Source: Monomorium pharaonis (lineage: Eukaryota > Arthropoda > Insecta > Hymenoptera > Formicidae). From it: a stretch of DNA of 64,000 nucleotides. The DNA is taken from contig NC_050471.1 of assembly GCF_013373865.1 (NCBI RefSeq), positions 8,531,307-8,595,306 on the forward strand, given 5' to 3'. Of this stretch, positions 1 through 13,000 are shown in pieces. Position numbers and translations under genes: made by a program. Positions within the stretch are counted from its first letter, which is position 1; each line of letters opens with the position of its first letter. The notes beneath the pieces are model-generated. The model made no database searches and was not told where the DNA came from. It saw only the letters and a list, made by a program, of their open reading frames with translations.

Positions 1-241
1 ATATATGAAAATATTAGTCTAAAATTATTCCAAATTACTTAATTTATATGTATGATGATTTCATATGTAGAAAATTAACAATAGAGTTGAATTTTTTGCT
101 ACTATATTTTTTATACATATTTAGATAAAATTTGTAGTACAATTATAAGACGAATGATAATATAACAAAAGATGGATGAATATTCTTAGAAGCAAATATA
201 TATATGTTTAAATAACTATCTTCATATTTTTATATTACAGA

Positions 242-620
242 ATGTCTTTCCCAAACAAAGAGGATCGTGTGAAGTGCTGGAGTCGTAGAGACGAATATTG
301 GCAATGTCTCGATGAAAGCAAGACTCAAACAGAATGTATAGAATTTAGGAAACAATATGAAAAATATTGCCCAGCTCAATGGGTAAGCATTACAGACGAT
401 ATTTTTTAACAGTAAACTTCGAAAGGAGTTTGTTTAATATTTACTTTAGATATTTTATCCTTGATAATAGATGAAATTCTTTTTTTATTACTACGTCTAA
501 CATGTCTTCTGTGCCACTGTTATGCAGGTGAAACATTTTGATCGTAAACGAGATTACTTGAAGTTCAAAGAGCAAATAGAGAAGGGGGGGTATGTTCCTG
601 AAGAGCCAAAGAAAACATAA
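242..620 (+). CDS. COA6: Cytochrome c oxidase assembly factor 6 (COA6)
   Basis: Two coding exons, 242-382 and 528-620, joined in phase 0, give a 77-residue protein. The start codon lies one base after a splice acceptor (tattacag, 233-240), so a 5' untranslated exon probably lies upstream. The twin motif C12-x9-C22 and C32-x10-C43 is visible and is the COA6 signature of a CHCH-fold mitochondrial intermembrane-space protein. COA6 helps deliver copper to COX2 with SCO1/SCO2 during complex IV assembly (family knowledge). Length, motif spacing and the basic C-terminal tail with 'RDYLKFKEQ' all fit the family; no key residue is missing. The donor gtaagc at 383 and acceptor tatgcag ending at 527 are good. 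Confidence 0.95.
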
Positions 621-757
621 GACACTAATCTATTGATTGTATTACATTCATTGCGATTCATGATTGGATATCAATATTAACTATTAAACAATTTCATACA
701 TTTATTCATTCGAATGTTTTTGGACTTTACATATTGTTGTCTTCATCTGTTGAATTA

Positions 758-763
758 TAATAA
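758..763 (+). terminator. Poly(A) signal AATAAA for COA6
   Basis: A canonical AATAAA lies 138 bases after the COA6 stop codon, within a TG/T-rich context. It is the first such hexamer downstream of the gene. Role inferred from position. Confidence 0.6.
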
Positions 764-857
764 ATAAGATGCTTAAAAATAACAAAAGACAATGGTTTTA
801 TTGCTACATACTATTATCCTTATTTTACTGAAGCTCTGAAACCATTTGTTCGTTCTG

Positions 858-889
<32 letters not shown>

Positions 890-907
890 CCCCCCTCTCT
901 TTCTCTC
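858..907. repeat. Imperfect (CT)n microsatellite
   Basis: Pyrimidine tract of CT units with TTT and CCCCCC interruptions between COA6 and THADA. Confidence 0.85.
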
Positions 908-1556
908 AAAATTTTCTATGTTTCAGAGTAGAATTGTTACCATTGATAATTATAAATAATTGAAGCTTCGAACAATATTGGAAATTTCGAAGCTTCAAAT
1001 CTTCGAAGTTAATTTCAAACTTCGAACTTTTAAAGCTTTGAATATTCGAAGTTGTCAAAAAGTAACAGCTTTATTCCACATAATCTCGACTATACTAATA
1101 TATTCTAATTGAATATACGATAATAACCCAAATATACTCTAATCTAGTAGTTGTTTCAATCACAGGCTTTATATTATAACTAATATTTTTTATGAAAAAG
1201 ATTTTAAATTTTGGTTGCACAGCTTATTTGACAGTTTTAATCACAAATCGATTATCTTATGCATTTCCTTTTCATTTTTCTTTTTCTTTTATTATGTCAT
1301 TAATTCTGTTTATGAGAACGTGATTACTCTTCATTACTTGCAGGAATTGTCTTGACGGTGAGATGCAAAATTCGGAAAAATCCGATTTGCCGAAGCAATA
1401 CGATAAGGAGGGCCAAGTCGTTCTCGATTTTTAAATGGCAAATAAAAACTTGCGCCATTAAATATATTCATATTACTTGACATATTACGAAATATAAGTC
1501 TGCAGGAAAAACAAACAAATCGTATTGTAAACAATTGTCTTTGAATATGAGATAAT
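908..1556. other. COA6-THADA intergenic region with TTCGAA cluster
   Basis: No coding signal in either strand. From about 961 to 1056 the sequence is packed with GAAGCTTC, TTCGAAG and TTCGAA units, several in the GAAnnTTC arrangement of heat-shock elements. The rest is AT-rich and probably contains the THADA promoter. An open frame on the minus strand (1334-1606) overlaps the THADA first exon and looks like chance. Confidence 0.5.
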
Positions 1557-4500
1557 ATGAAACTAGTAGACATGGAAAAGAAAATAAAACCGTATGAGGT
1601 CCTCAAGGAACTTCAGAAATGTCAAGATGATATACCGATTCTTCGAGTTAGTATTTTTTTCATTATTTGAATGAAATATAAATGTTTCACTATAATTTGG
1701 CTACAACTTGTCTGCTTTTTTCAGAAATTGATAGCTTCCTTGTTTTTGCTTGATTCTGCGAAGACAAGTACGACAGAATGGCAAATGGTTTTAGCGCACA
1801 TTATGGAGATAATCAGTAACAATAACGAATTGGGAAACGAACGCGTTCTTTTAGCGTCCCACGCGTTATATACTGTGTTTCCGACGCAATATAGTTCGAA
1901 TTTTTTCAGAGACGCAATTACTTTCCAAGATTTGTCTACGGAAAACACATTTTATTTCTGTCGTAAATTATATATCGTTTCCGATCCCGAACTCTTTAAG
2001 CTAGTGCACGCTTATGGATATCTGCAGGTGAATTTGAATTATATTTTCGATTCGATGGTCTCAGAATACAGAATTTTTTTCGTGCTATTCAAAGTGATAT
2101 ATAGAAATTGTATAACATATACGAAATATACCTACTTCGCATATAAAGTATTGTCCATGTGGTTGAAGAAATTTATAAGAATGTACGACGAGACCTTTCG
2201 GGACGAATACAATTCTTTTATGGAACGAAAACTGGAAGCTATCATATTCTCCAATTGGTCCAATGTGCTTAATTTATGCAAGCAGAATGCAGAAATTTTT
2301 AAGATATATCTCCAGCTAATGTCAGAGAAATATGATAAGACATTTGTAGATCATGTATATCATATTTGTCTTAAAGATATGTCGTGGCAAAATGAAACAA
2401 AATACGTTATTCTAGCGGAAATTGTTCAAGTCCATGATATGGAGATCCAAGAACTTATCGAGAAGGGTTTTTTATTTGATTTATGCAATAGTTTAACAAA
2501 AAATTCTTTGCGCTGCGGCGGTACAAAGCTTTATCTGGCTATTTTAAAAAGACTAAGGAATGGAACTGAATGGGAAATAATATTTGGAGATGTTATGCGT
2601 TCCATTATTTTTCGCTGGGAGTCAGGAACGTAGTAAGTTACAGAATAATTCTATGCTTCTATAGTTAGTCCCTTAACAGAATGACTACTTTGTAATTCCA
2701 AACCAATATCATTTATTATTATACGACTTATAGTACTTATAGTACTTTTGTTATTATGGTTTAGTATTTATTACAAAATGGCTTTGGTTTAAGATTTTAG
2801 ATGTAAGACACAATGTGTTACTAAAGACAAGATTTAGGATATAAAATATAAAACATCTTGAAATGATAAATCGGCCGTTCTGCTAAGGTTGCATAACGTA
2901 AAATTGTTGTAATAATTTTTGAGTTGCCCTCTCATATTGCAAAAAAAACTAATGCAAAATTATAAACTACTTACGAGTTCTTATATACATAAATAAAAAA
3001 TTTTAGTAGGAATTTAACATAACGTTGACGTTGACATTAGCTTTCTCTCCACTCTCTATAAAAAATGTTAAATTCTTACTTACAATTAGAATGACAAGCT
3101 CAACATTTTTAATTTGTGCCATATAGGAGCTTATAAGTAGTTCATAATTTTGTATTACTTATTTTTTTAATTCTGAAATTTGGAAGAGGCCAACTCGACA
3201 AGAGTAGCTTATTTTTTTCTGATGACCGATAATTTTTTAACTTATTCTTTTTTGATTCTTAGTATAGCACAGATCTGTACTAATAAAAGCTATTTGTAAA
3301 CTTTCTTAATAATATATAAAACAGTGTCAAGACACTGTCTTGTATATCATTAAGGAAGTTATTTAAGATTTCTTTTAATGTAAAGAACGCGCTATAATTT
3401 AGTATTTTACATGACATAAAATTGCAAATTTTTTTGCAGTGAGGATCATAATGCTATTCAATCGTTGATTAAATATTGGCTCGAACCGACCGTTGAAAAA
3501 TATAGAAACGTTTTGTTCTTTTTATGGGATTTGTGCAAAGATTTGCAGGGATATTTCTTTCTTTCGCACCTGGTGAGATTGGGCGCCAAAATACATAAGT
3601 TAGAAGAAATGCTCGAAAGAAAGAGTTACTTTGATGTTCTTACAAGTTATATAAACGATAAAGAAGAAATCATACGATTGAATGCTTTCGCCGCGTTCTG
3701 TTATCACGCTGTTGCGTTGATCGATGCTGAAGACAGAGAAGATCCATTTCATCTGATAAAAGAATTTCTTTGGTTTAATGCCAATACCGCAACGATTCTT
3801 ATGAGAGAAGGGATAATAAAATATTTCTGGATACTATGCTCGAATATCTTGAAAGCGATTAATGTTAAAGGTAATTGCATGAAGTCTGTTTTCGAGTTAA
3901 TGGAATGGTTGCATGAATACTTCCTGGACTGTTTTGAAATTGGATCATGTTATCAACGCAAGATCCTCGCTTTAAACTTATACAAAACCTTACTCTCTTT
4001 CACAAATAAAAATTTGCACAAGAGCTACACCCATAAAAAGAACTCTTTTTGCTATAATACGGTAGTCGACAAATATTTAAAAACTACTGATAATTGGAAA
4101 TTTATAAATAAAGAATCTTTGTTTTTATTATTGAGACTTGTGTTAGACTCTGCACTTGATGTTAGACAACTAGCTGCAACTCTCATTCTGGAGTATTTTG
4201 AAAAAGATACTTTGTCGACTAGGGAAAAACAAGTAAGTAACTTTTTGCACTTCTGTATTTATTTTTAAACCCTTGCATTTTTACATATCTACAAGAGTTA
4301 TGAAAAAAAAATTGAAAAATCGAATTAATATATTCTCGAATACATTTTTCAGTTAATGACTTTTCATGCTAGCAGTAAATTGAATTTTTTAATCATTAAA
4401 AAAACAAATTTACTTATTGAATTTTTTGTGTAACTTTTATTTTGCATTTTTACATTTTTATGTTTTGAATATCTTAATTTATTATACTTTAAATATGAAT

Positions 4501-7500
4501 TATATTTTAAATTTCTTCCACAATAATGTTCAAGTAAAATTTAATCTAAAATAAGAGGTTGCCATCTATTCTTATTTAAGATTTGTTTGATTTCCAAAAA
4601 TCTTTTGTAACTTTTGTATATTGAAAACTGTTGACACATGTTTTTTAAAAATATGTATTTTTTTCTGTGAAAAACGCCAATTTAAAATTATGCACAGATC
4701 TTTGAATTTTGGAAAAAGTTTCTTTCATTAATGACTAAATATTATGTATATATTAAATTATATTAATAAAATTCTGACTTTAGATACTCTACAATTGTGC
4801 GTGGGAGCATTGCAATTCTTCCAAATTCTATAAAATTGAAAGTGGAGCCACTCTCCTAAAAATAATGGCACATTGGTTGCCTTTGAATGAGATCTTTGAA
4901 GATGTAGCTGGATTATTTTCTAAGGATGAACATATTGTCCTCGTTTACTCAAGTTACTCAGAATTTCTATTGAATGAAGCTAAAAAACAATTAGGACAGA
5001 TGAAAAGCGACATTTTAAAAGCCATAGTCAAAAATACACCTTTCTATGGTATGTTGACTGCTTTACTGGCAATTGCTTTCCGCGGTGGTCCAGAAAAATC
5101 GATTTTACAATTAAAATTTACGGAAGAAATACTCTGTCTTTTGGGAAATGCTAATGATTTTTTTTTATCTACGTTTTCTACGAAATCATCAAATACAGGT
5201 ATTAATATTTATAAATAATATTAATAAATTGTGACCTATATTACAGCTAATGTCATTATCAAATTTAAAATAATTTTTAATTGTTAGGATTTAAGGGGTC
5301 AGGGGAGGTTAGAAGGCCAAAAAAGACTTTTTGGGGGATTTTTTCTTTGAAGCTACAGTATTATATTTAATTTATGAACATTGGCACTGTGTTACATAAT
5401 ATTTAAAGAAAATTCAGAAAAAATTTCAAGTAAAAATATTAAAATTTAAAGAAGTTATAGTTAATAACAAAAGCTTTAAAAAAACACGATTTGCAGTGCC
5501 AACTGCTGTGTGAAGCCGGATCATATAAAACAGATGAAACAAAAAAATTTAGTTTGTACATGAAATTTTCTAGTCCTTAATCGAAGATTTTAGGAAAAAA
5601 TTAATTTAGGACAAAATGGCAACTGCCAAAAGTCAAACTTCCGATTTTCGTAAAAAAAGCGCCTATTTTTTGTACATAAAATTGAAAATATAAGTAAAAA
5701 AAAATCCTTCAATCAAGGACTTGCATTCGATGTTAGAAGAAAGCACGTAAAATTTTAGATTGATCGGTTGAATAGTTTTTCAGAAATTTTTGGCACCATT
5801 TTTGAAAATGCATTCTGAAAAAAACGCGTTTAAAGTATTAAGTACTGTTTACGTATTTCATTCAAAAATCACGTGATTAATTTGAATAAAAGATGTATTT
5901 TTAAACTTAGAGTCATCAATTTTAGGCCCATATAGCACACCTTCGCCTTCCATAGTCGCCTTTAAAATATTAGTCAGTGAGAGCAGCTGCTGATAGCTAT
6001 TCCTTCCTAACAGTCGCGTTTGACCTGAGAGACCGACCTTTGCGATCTTGCTACTTTGACAGTTTTAATCGGATCGACTTGAAAATTTAATGAGATATTC
6101 TCGAGATGTTATACTTTCAGAAATTACAAAAATCCAAAAAATGATTTTTTCAAAATTACAAACTCCCCTGACCCCTTAAGTTAATTATATTAACTTGATA
6201 TATTAATTAATTTACATAATTATTATGTAAATATTTACAATTATAATTATTAATAGTAATAATCACACACACATTGACGAATAAAATTATGTAATTAAGA
6301 ATAATCACTTTATTAACTTTATTATTTATTAAGAATTAATAGGAATCGTTTAATTGTAAAATAATTTTATGTTTAGTTTGCCCATCTTCGTTTGCGGAGA
6401 TGGGATTGGCTATTGATGAAAAAATAAAGACCAGTGAAATAGAGGATTTTGATCACGATGAATTACAATTATCGTCAGCACATCAAGTACTTATCTCATG
6501 CATCTGGATGTCCTTGAAGGTATAACATGTATTAATTGTAACTAGTTTAACATCATAACAAGATAATAGTTGTAATTAATTAAACGTGTAAAACTTTAGA
6601 CATTATGTGAAATTGCGAGCGAAATTGGAATGTTGATGCAGTCCCATAAACATGTACAATTTTCAATGAACATTATCGTTACGGTACTACAGAATTGTCG
6701 GCATAAAGGTGTAGTGGAATGTGCTGGTGCCGCGATTGCGAATTTATCCAGGTATGAATATATTTATTAATGGAATTAAATTATATAAATATATTGATTG
6801 ACAAAATTGTATCAATATATTGTAACACATTTATGTAAAACAATTTAAATGAATAACACAATAAAAAAACGTATTGTTGATATGTGAAATAGAATTAATA
6901 GTAATAATATAATAATTCTTAGTAATGATCGATGTAATAATTAAATTAAATTATTTATTTTTTATTATTTTTGTTGTAATTTTATAAACAGCTATTTTTT
7001 TAATAAAAAAATTGTTAAAATTTAGACGTTTATATAACTCAAAAGAATACTCCAAGTTACCGAAAACGTATTTGATGGATTTATTAAACAAGGATGAGGA
7101 AGAATCATTATCCTTAACGCGACGAGGTGCTGGATTGACGATCATGTTTCATAAATTAGTCGTTAGCGATGATCGAAGGAATAGACCTATAGTACATTTT
7201 GCAATACAGACTTTATTGGACTCGTTAGATTCGAAAAATAAGGAAAAACAGTTATCTGCCTCCTCGGAGATGGCTGTATTCAACTCGTTAGAAAATGAGG
7301 AAAAACAACCATCTTCTTTAGAATCTGTAGAAACTGGAAAGGATTCACCATTGGCGAGACGCCTGCACTTCTTACGCGCTTTAGTAGCTGACAAGGAGAT
7401 ACATGCGCATTTAGTTTCATATATGGAGGAAATTTGTTTAACTTGTTTTAAATACATGCAATCCGATGTTTGGATTATAAGGTAAGACAGTGCAACGCTG

Positions 7501-10004
7501 TTTAGGGATGTATTACATCTATTTTTACAAATGTGTTAATATTTATATTTTAAATTATGTATATGAAACTTATGTAAGTTTATAACATTTTATTTTTATT
7601 AAACATTTTTATGTTTGTTTTATTATATTTTTTATTATTATTATACATTTAAAAAATATATCTTTTTCAAATAGATACTTTAAGTATTCAAGATGATCTA
7701 TGTACAATTTTATTGTGATTTTGAGCTTAGCTATTCTGTACATAAATTTTGTTGATCAGATAAATTTTGCTGATCTCTGTGTTGCAATAAAACTTTAATT
7801 AATCTTAAACCATAAATTATCTTATAAACCTTAAATTACTTATACGAAAAAACTCAGATTTTGTCATTATTTTTAAATATATTTCTACTATATATAAGTC
7901 AAATGTCTACTTTTTATAATAAATTGTGTAATAAATATCTTGAAATAATTTTTTAACCAAATAGAAAGAATTACTTTCAAATTTTTTGTTGCATTACTTT
8001 CAAATGCAATATAGAACAACTAACTTTTTTATTATTTTGAAAATAGATGTGATACATGCTTATTTTATTTTGAATATTTCTTTTAATTCATTTCTTTTAA
8101 TTATCGTATAAAATGCACTGTGCAGGAATGCGAGTTTGCAGTTGTATGGCGCGGTGATGCCGAGATTGGTGGGTCAGTGTACAGAAAAAAGCGACGAAAC
8201 ATTTAATTTCGGTGATGGTTATTCCGTCAATCACTTTGTCATGCATTACCCGAAATTAACGAGTCACGTGTGGAAGCAGCTCCGAGAAGTTTCGGAGAAG
8301 TGTGGAACTTCGAACGCGACGTTGCGCTGTTACGCCGGTGTCATGCCCATTCTCACAATGCTATCGAAACTGTCGATGAGCGGTTGCGACCTTGTAGATT
8401 ATCCCGCGAAGATGTTCACGGTGAAGGTTAAATGTCTGTTGCTAGTTTTCCTCGGTAACCCGATGATACACGTCAGACAACTTGCTGCGAAAGCGTATGT
8501 GGCTCTCACGCCTTTGAACGCCTTTGATATCTACTCAGAATTAGATATAATCAGGAATAAGGCTATTTCAAGCAAAGTTAATATGTCGCATGGGTATATG
8601 TTAACTTATGGATATTTAAGAGAAAGGTACAATTATGTTACTCGCAATTTATATTCTAATGGAAAAACGAGAAACTGTGTTGAGTTCTGTTGGACCGCAA
8701 AAGATAAGTTTGGAGAAAGTCGATACAATTATATATTAGATATGTGGCAAAATATAAGGAATAAATGTAAAAATGCCACGCATCCGTGTTACATTTTGGA
8801 GACATTGTTTCTACGTGAATTTAACTGTACTCAATTCGGATGTAGAGTCCTCTTTCATGACAATTTAGCCGATATCAAACATATAATGCCGTCGTTAAAA
8901 ATTCAACCAGGATTCTTTCAATTCATTGAATTTCTGGAGCAATTACACATGAGATTTTATAAATCAACGATCGAAAGTAAATTAAAATCTGACGATTGCA
9001 AACAGATAGGCAACGTTCTGAATTCGATTTGTATCGAGCAAAGTATCGGACTTCTAAAAGGCTTGTCATACTGTGTCCCTTTATTGGAATTTGTTCTTGA
9101 GTACTTGATGTCAATAAAGGGCAATCGCCATCAATTACTTCTCGATGAGATAGTAGCATTTACATTGGGAACTATAAAGAAGGCTACTTTGCCATTAATA
9201 ATTCGAGATGAAAAAAATAAAGTCGAAGAATTTAAAAAAGTGGAATTCGATGAGAGACTAATAAAGAAGTTTGTTGAGGCAAAGATTTTTGCTATCACAA
9301 AATCGAGCGTAATTCGCATGAAGAATTCATTGATTTTAGCATTGTCTAGCGATGAGACGTTAATAAACAGAGTATTATCGTATGTTTATGATATATGTAT
9401 GGATGAGAAACAGTCTGTGCGGTTGATAGCGGCGGAATACATTGAGATCGCTATGAATCGTTTCATATTGCCGATGGACAACAATAATCAATTATTGGCA
9501 AAGAAGTGCTGCTTAATTTTGTTAAAGGATGAGATCGCTGAGATACGCGAGATCGCATGGAAATCGTACAAGATGTACGATTACACGCATCAATTATTAC
9601 ACAAAGAAATAATGTACCAATGGCTTCTATTTGATGTTATTTATCATCAGTCAGCTAATGATAATGTGAATTTTGTACATTATTTCACATTTCCCGACTC
9701 ATGTGCCCTTCGAGACGGCGATTTTAACAGGACGATCGAGAATCCGTTCCATCATAACGACAGTGTTTTCTATAAGGAGGAATCCAAATTTTTAAATCTA
9801 TGCTTCCTCCACGACCCTTCAAGCAATGAATCCGATATCTACAAAAATTCTTCGATCATTATACGCGCGATACAAACGAGACATTTCAGGAAGTTGCAGG
9901 AAGAAGCTGGTTATAGTTATAATGATCTGCGAGTGATTTTGAATTTGAAAGAGATTGATTACATTACGCAAAAACGAAATATTATTATACAACAGTGGAG
10001 GTAA
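1557..10004 (+). CDS. THADA: THADA homologue (tRNA 2'-O-methyltransferase regulator)
   Basis: Eight exons: 1557-1646, 1725-2632, 3440-4232, 4784-5198, 6377-6519, 6600-6751, 7026-7481 and 8126-10004, total 4836 nt, 1611 aa plus stop. All junctions keep frame with GT/AG sites. This large alpha-helical HEAT/ARM-repeat protein is the animal counterpart of yeast Trm732, which partners the FTSJ1/Trm7 methyltransferase at tRNA position 32; fly THADA also affects SERCA and metabolism (established knowledge). The diagnostic DUF2428 region falls in exons 7-8: 'TRRGAGLTI' followed after a junction by 'NASLQLYGAVMPRLVGQ' (about residues 987-1003). 'SSAHQVLISCIW' in exon 5 is also THADA-like. Length is somewhat below the human protein (about 1950 aa). 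The stop overlaps a possible donor (ag/gtaaca at 10001), but I see no further exon. Intron 2 and intron 4 hold mobile-element-like sequence. Confidence 0.95.
2921..3196. mobile_element. Long inverted-repeat element (MITE-like) in THADA intron 2
   Basis: The left arm (gagttgccctc ... aactacttacgag) matches the reverse complement of the right arm (aagtagttcat ... ggccaactc) over roughly 65 bases with gaps, separated by an AT-rich middle. No coding capacity. It resembles a non-autonomous foldback or MITE insertion; no clear target duplication seen. Confidence 0.5.
3299..3360. repeat. 62-bp near-perfect hairpin in THADA intron 2
   Basis: Two arms of about 30 bases, AACTTTCTTAATAATATATA at the left and its near-complement ending AAGGAAGTT at the right, meet at GTGTC-AA-GACAC. 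About five mismatches (some G-U compatible) and a very short loop. It could be a tiny palindromic transposon remnant or an intronic small-RNA hairpin; the 2-base loop argues against a typical microRNA precursor. Confidence 0.6.
5291..6179. mobile_element. Non-autonomous TTAA-flanked transposon in THADA intron 4
   Basis: An 881-bp element at 5295-6175 begins GGGGTCAGGGGAG and ends CTCCCCTGACCCC, a perfect 13-bp terminal inverted repeat, and is flanked on both sides by TTAA. TTAA target duplication is the hallmark of piggyBac-type elements. No long open reading frame inside, so it would depend on a transposase elsewhere. The intron is otherwise ordinary and both splice sites are intact outside the element. 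Confidence 0.8.
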
Positions 10005-13000
10005 CAATTCTCATCCATTTATTTTTCATTTAGTAAAACGTAAACTAGTTGATTAGGTAAAATTTTTTAAATAAGTAATGATAAAATAATCTTTTCATGT
10101 GAGATTGATTTATAAATAGTATATTTTAACTTCTCAAATTTGCAAAAAAATCATTATCACAGCTGATTTTTCATCAGTTTTCATTTTGATTTAATATTTT
10201 GTTAACAATGGCTAAATCGATTCTTGTTTTACGTATAAATAATAATATATAATTGACAAATATAATTAGCAATATTTCATTAATAAATAGCAAAATAATG
10301 ATTTAGAGAAAAAAATTTGTTTAAATAAATTAACCAAGGAATTTTTAGATAAAAATAGAAAAAAATTGGTTTAAATAAACTAAAAAATTAATTTTAAGTA
10401 AAAATAGATTTAAATAAAAATAAATAAAAAGTTGATCGAAAATGAGTCGATTAATGTAAAATTATTACAAGTTTGAGACAATTAATAAATAATATTATTT
10501 GGCAAGTAAATAAGTTTAATATAGAATCGCGAAAAACTAATATAATAAAGATTTAAAAATTGTATATGCTTTTAATTTTACTAATCTATCGATTATTGTA
10601 TTGTATTTTTTAAAGAAGATATGAGAAATAAATGATTTTATATTCGTACAATACACAAGATATATTTAATTTTGTATAATTACATGTGTACAATTTAGCC
10701 TGCTGAATGTATGATACACATATTCCAAGGAATATGTATAACGTAGGCTTTTTATCGCTCTTTATACATATACACATTATACTATAATATATATTCTTTT
10801 ATATATCTTTTTTTTTAAATATGTTATTTCCTTCTTGATCGCCACATTGCTATATACATCGTAGCTAATACATAATGACAATTTCAATTTTCTTTGTAAA
10901 TATCTATACTACATGAGATAGCAAAGATATTTACATCGCTACATTAATCGTGTTTAAATCAATATGATTTGCAAGTTTTTACATGCAGCAGAAATTTAAT
11001 TGATCAAATTTTTGTTTCTTACAAAGGATGTATGAAGAAGTATTACATTTAGAGAAGCTGTGCACGCAGCTTTTCTTGTATATAAAGAAAAGTACAGCGC
11101 AATACCGTCCTTTATCTCATTACATTGATACTCAAGTCGTATTTTCTCCGGCAAATTCTTAGTAAAAAAAAAAAAGTATTATATGTGCGAATATATTAAA
11201 ATATTATATCTAAAACTAATAGTAAGTCTAACATGAAAATAAATAAAATGCAATATGTATATGTTAATATTCTTTTGTAAAACATTTACACAAAGGTGCG
11301 GATCAATCTAACAATTTTTGAGAAAAGTAGATTTTTGTAAAAAACTTCAGATTTCGCTTGTGGAAATTACATGTTCTTTCTCTTTCTCATACACACGCAT
11401 ACACATACACATAAACAATGATAATGCACATCTTCACGAACTGAGCAACGATTTATCTAACTATATAATTTGTTCTTAGTATAATAATGCTTTTTACCTA
11501 TTATTACATAAATGGTGTTCAGTTTTTATATCATCTTAATTTATTGGCAAGAGTTTTGTCGCGTTTGCGTGATATGTTACTATCAGTGAACGCAAGCTTT
11601 CATTGTTAATATTTCTATGTATATTAAGGGAAATTCTATATAAAGGGAAACTCGTCGAAATGATTCTGCTTACGAATTACTTAAAAATTTGCGATTAATC
11701 TGTTGAAGCATTCATCTTACGTACACATGTATACATACATGTTCTCACAGGCATGTGTCATTTTGCCAATATATAATTTAAATAATATTGTAGCTTTTCT
11801 CTATATAATTACTATATATGGATACTTATTTAATAATCTTTTTACTATCTCTATATCTATATATTTAATCTAGATTGTATATGGATCATTGCCTAGCTAC
11901 ATTGTTTAATTTAGACTTATACACATTAAGTAGTTACTTAAATTACTAGCTAGATGTTTTCTTGTGAAAAATATGTATAATAAGAATAGTATGAGCTTTT
12001 GATCTTTTTTTGAATGTGTAATGAAAATTGTTGTGATAGATACTTTTCACTCAAATTCAATGAAAGAGCTAACAGACTTTGTAAACATTCAGACGTTATC
12101 AGATCGCACCAATACGAAGAAAAAAATTTAAAGAAATATATATAAGCGGATTTATAATTCACATACACATTACAATATATTTGTAGTCTTATATTTTATT
12201 TTTCGCGAGAAGCTGTTTGTATTTTTGAAATTGCTATATAATTTTTGTGTGTAATGACAGAGACGTTTTCTTAGGTAACTATTAGTTAATACATATTAGT
12301 TAATATTATTAGTTAAAACATATTTTAACACTGTAGCAAAATTTTAGTTTGATTGTATGACAAGCAATTTTTATTATTTCATACATCAAAATGATAAGTA
12401 TAAAATGTGAACTTGAACGCAATTAGATATTTTAAGAATTAAGTGGTAATATTGTGAAAGTGGTAAAATAAAAAAAAACTCCATAGACTTTTCTTGCGAC
12501 GGAAATGTGAAGTCTCTATCCAATGTTATATTATTATACTGTACGTTTTTAAAAAAGACTAAATAAATTTTAGGGAAAAAAAAAACGAGCTATATTACAA
12601 ACAATATAGATCAAAAAATATACATTCCATATTATACATGATCACACATCTCTTATAATAGATATTTTATTAAATTTAGTAAACTCTGTGCGCTCTATAT
12701 ATTAATCTTATTAATACATTTGTGAAATGAAGCTTAGATTTTGTACAGAAATCATCATGTTAATATAAAGATGTGCATTATCATTTTATAAAAACATTAT
12801 ATTTCTTTTCCCCATTCATGAAGCTAATTTTTCAACATTTTACTATGTATATTATAGCCATTAGATGGTAATAAGTGCCACACTTTTTATGACAAATCAT
12901 TTTATCAATTTGTAAGAACACTACATGTTGTAAAAACATCACATTTTTTTCTCATCTGGAAGATGAGCTTTCTTCATCAAACCACGACTTTGTATCAATA

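Noticed and set aside
10001..10006. Splice donor at the end of THADA exon 8
   Set aside because: ag/gtaaca is possible, but the in-frame TAA there gives a length divisible by three and no following exon was seen.
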